From: an uncultured Prevotella sp.
GTDB lineage: Bacteria > Bacteroidota > Bacteroidia > Bacteroidales > Bacteroidaceae
Assembly (NCBI GenBank): GCA_900772835.1
Contig: CAAGSA010000030.1
Span: 1-14,303 of the forward strand
Length of the DNA: 14,303 bases
Direction of reading: 5' to 3'
The notes below the pieces were generated by a model. It saw only the letters and a program-made list of their open reading frames with translations. It did not search any database and was not told the DNA's origin. The position numbers were made by a program, and so were the translations under genes. The stretch's first letter is position 1, and each line of letters opens with the position of its first letter. Shown here piece by piece: positions 13,244-14,303 of the stretch.

Positions 13244-13942
13244 TTACTCGGATACCTTCTCGATATACTTGTCGATTTCCATAGCCACAGGAGAATTCAC
13301 GTATTTCTCCTTGATTTCCTGGTATATTTTCAGAGCCTCGGCCTTGTTGTTCTGGCTCTCCAGAATCTGTGCTGCCTGGATGAGGATGTTTGGCGAGAGA
13401 CTGTTGTTTGCCTTGCCTTCAGCCTCGCTGTCTGCCATTTTTGCAGCTTTCTTCAGTGTCTCTACGGCTTTGTCGAGCTGGTTCAGGTGTGCGTATGCGT
13501 TGCCCAGTGCTGCCACAGCTGCGGGGCTTACCATCTCGTCGTCGGCAGGAGAGTATTCCTCAAGATATTTTGCGGCATCCGTCCATTTGTTCATATTGGC
13601 GAAGCAGAGTCCTGCATAGAGGTTTGCCAGGTTTCCGGCATCAGTGCTGCTGTAGTCAGAAGCGATGGCTTTGAAGCCGGCGAATCCTGCTCCGTCGCCG
13701 TTCAGCGCCTTGTCGAACTGCTGGTTGGCGAAGTATTCCTGTCCTTTAGCCAGCTTGGTGCTTGCCTCGTCCTGCTTCGGTCCGGCATAGTAGGTCTTGT
13801 ATGCCAGGAATCCAGCGATGATGATGATTACAGCTAAAATACCATAGATGATAGCCTTCTTGTTGTTCATAAAGAAAGCCTCATTCTTGTTCAGGGCGCT
13901 CTCCATGTTTGCGGCGCCGTTCTTTTCTGTTGAATTTGCCAT
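13244..13942 (-). CDS. TPR protein with single membrane helix
   Basis: The protein (232 residues) has a short polar N terminus, one membrane helix (about 29-48: KAIIYGILAVIIIIAGFLAY), and then a helical repeat domain with TPR-like helix pairs. Examples are GQEYFANQQFDKAL (67-80), NLYAGLCFANMNKWTDAAKYLEEY (107-130, cited as a range), ALGNAYAHLNQLDKAVETLKKA (from about 145) and a last repeat near 188-214. The orientation is likely N-in with TPRs outside the cytoplasm, resembling YfgM-type proteins, but the exact partner is unknown. It precedes ribH by 24 bp and has its own promoter at 13991-14022. Co-transcription with ribH does not by itself imply a role in riboflavin synthesis. Confidence 0.9.
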   Translation of the reverse strand: MANSTEKNGAANMESALNKNEAFFMNNKKAIIYGILAVIIIIAGFLAYKTYYAGPKQDEASTKLAKGQEYFANQQFDKALNGDGAGFAGFKAIASDYSSTDAGNLANLYAGLCFANMNKWTDAAKYLEEYSPADDEMVSPAAVAALGNAYAHLNQLDKAVETLKKAAKMADSEAEGKANNSLSPNILIQAAQILESQNNKAEALKIYQEIKEKYVNSPVAMEIDKYIEKVSE

Positions 13943-13990
13943 TTCTATGTTTTGTTTTTATTTATATTCCGGTTACTTCATAAAGCGTGG

Positions 13991-14022
13991 CAAAATTAAG
14001 CAAATATTCTCACATATTGAAA
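13991..14022 (-). promoter_or_regulatory. Promoter of the TPR-ribH unit
   Basis: On the - strand, 13998-13991 is TAATTTTG, an exact TAnnTTTG match. TTTC at 14022-14019 (three of four bases of TTTG) lies 20 bp upstream, the usual spacing. The leader to the ATG at 13942 would be about 40 nt. An 11-bp sequence (14007-14017) within the spacer is repeated upstream at 14044-14054. Confidence 0.6.
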
Positions 14023-14054
14023 TTTATGCCCGTTTTTTTTATTTTCTCACATAT
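14007..14054. repeat. 11-bp direct repeat at the TPR-ribH promoter
   Basis: TTCTCACATAT occurs at 14007-14017, inside the spacer between the -7 and -33 elements, and again at 14044-14054, 37 bp further upstream on the transcription path. The spacing is about three and a half helical turns. It could be a regulator-binding pair or chance in AT-rich DNA. Confidence 0.4.
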
Positions 14055-14085
14055 ATTGCTCTTTCTTTTTCCCGTGTGGGCATAA
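14024..14085. repeat. 8-bp inverted repeat upstream of the TPR-ribH promoter
   Basis: TTATGCCC (14024-14031) is complementary to GGGCATAA (14078-14085) with a 46-bp spacer containing T-rich tracts. The left arm abuts the -33 element. Role unknown. Confidence 0.3.
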
Positions 14086-14303
14086 TTTTATGTACCTTTC
14101 CTCTATAAAACAGAAATGAATATCTCCGCAAAAGGTAACTAAACATCAGTATAATTAAAATGAGGCGTACAAATACCTTGACCCAAGCGCAAACAAGGGT
14201 CTATTCATATAGTTATACTTTCCTCTTCGAGTTTGTACTCAAACTGGCTTCCATAGCCGTCCGTCAGTATGGTTAATTTGTAGACGAGGTGTTACCATCA
14301 CAA
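14086..14303. other. Non-coding right end, no assignable gene
   Basis: Together with 13943-14085 this is a 361-bp stretch without a convincing gene. The + strand ATG at 14160 opens only 38 codons (to 14276) without a recognisable motif. On the - strand a 28-codon stretch ending at a TGA near 14200 reads like a protein C terminus (LTILTDGYGSQFEY) but has in-frame stops immediately upstream, so it could be a decayed gene tail. A 6-bp palindrome with 4-nt loop, AGTTTG/CAAACT, lies at 14230-14245. Confidence 0.35.

Noticed and set aside
13848..14108. An 86-codon + strand frame over the TPR gene start and its promoter
   Set aside because: It is antisense to the N terminus of the TPR protein and continues through the promoter region; the apparent hydrophobicity is due to T-rich DNA.
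14160..14276. A 38-codon + strand frame starting MRRTNTL
   Set aside because: Too short to judge, no family resemblance, no good ribosome-binding site; kept only as part of the description of the right end.
1..14303. CRISPR array, tRNA/rRNA, insertion sequence or prophage
   Set aside because: No regularly spaced repeats, no tRNA or rRNA sequence signatures and no transposase, integrase or phage structural motif were seen on either strand.

Overview
The window looks like a chromosomal segment from a Bacteroidota bacterium, most likely a Prevotella-type Bacteroidales. The evidence is the gene families (DUF5686 outer-membrane protein with a carboxypeptidase-regulatory-like domain, two DUF4230 proteins, a DUF4738-like lipoprotein), exact matches to the Bacteroidota -7 box TAnnTTTG upstream of several first genes, and generally weak Shine-Dalgarno sequences. 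The genus is an inference; no rRNA or tRNA gene is present to fix it.

Region 1 (about 139-6081, + strand) is a tight run of five genes behind one good promoter: a sugar-nucleotidyltransferase-fold enzyme, an ATP-grasp enzyme, a membrane CDP-alcohol phosphatidyltransferase, a HAD phosphatase and a large DUF5686 outer-membrane protein. The first four look like a pathway in which a phosphorylated polar head group is activated with a nucleotide and/or attached to a lipid in the inner membrane. The substrate cannot be read from the sequence. A link to inositol or another polyol phosphate lipid is a hypothesis based on the enzyme combination, and no inositol-phosphate synthase lies in the window.

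Region 2 (6127-9529, + strand) is a complete N-degron module. clpS is the N-recognin adaptor, clpA the AAA+ unfoldase that feeds ClpP, and aat the transferase that adds Leu/Phe to proteins to create N-degrons. It follows region 1 on the same strand after only 45 bp. The clpA-aat gap is longer (147 bp) and holds a small tandem repeat.

Region 3 (9545-11666) has two adjacent DUF4230 genes on the - strand, the upstream one encoding a probable lipoprotein and the downstream one an inner-membrane-anchored protein. They are divergent from a + strand DUF4738-like lipoprotein gene. The shared 197-bp gap holds a TAnnTTTG box facing each way.

Region 4 (11667-13942, - strand) holds a TPR membrane protein and ribH (lumazine synthase, riboflavin synthesis) as a two-gene unit with its own promoter. 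A strong hairpin follows ribH, and then comes xth (exodeoxyribonuclease III/AP endonuclease). An unusual 15-bp inverted repeat with a 55-nt loop lies between xth and the convergent lipoprotein gene. Region 5 (13943-14303) is AT-rich and non-coding as far as can be seen, with promoter elements and short repeats at its left side and no recognisable gene at its right side.

I found no CRISPR array, insertion sequence, prophage gene or RNA gene. The observations most worth following are the lipid-head-group cluster with its non-canonical catalytic-motif spacings, and the bistable hairpin at 11728-11822.
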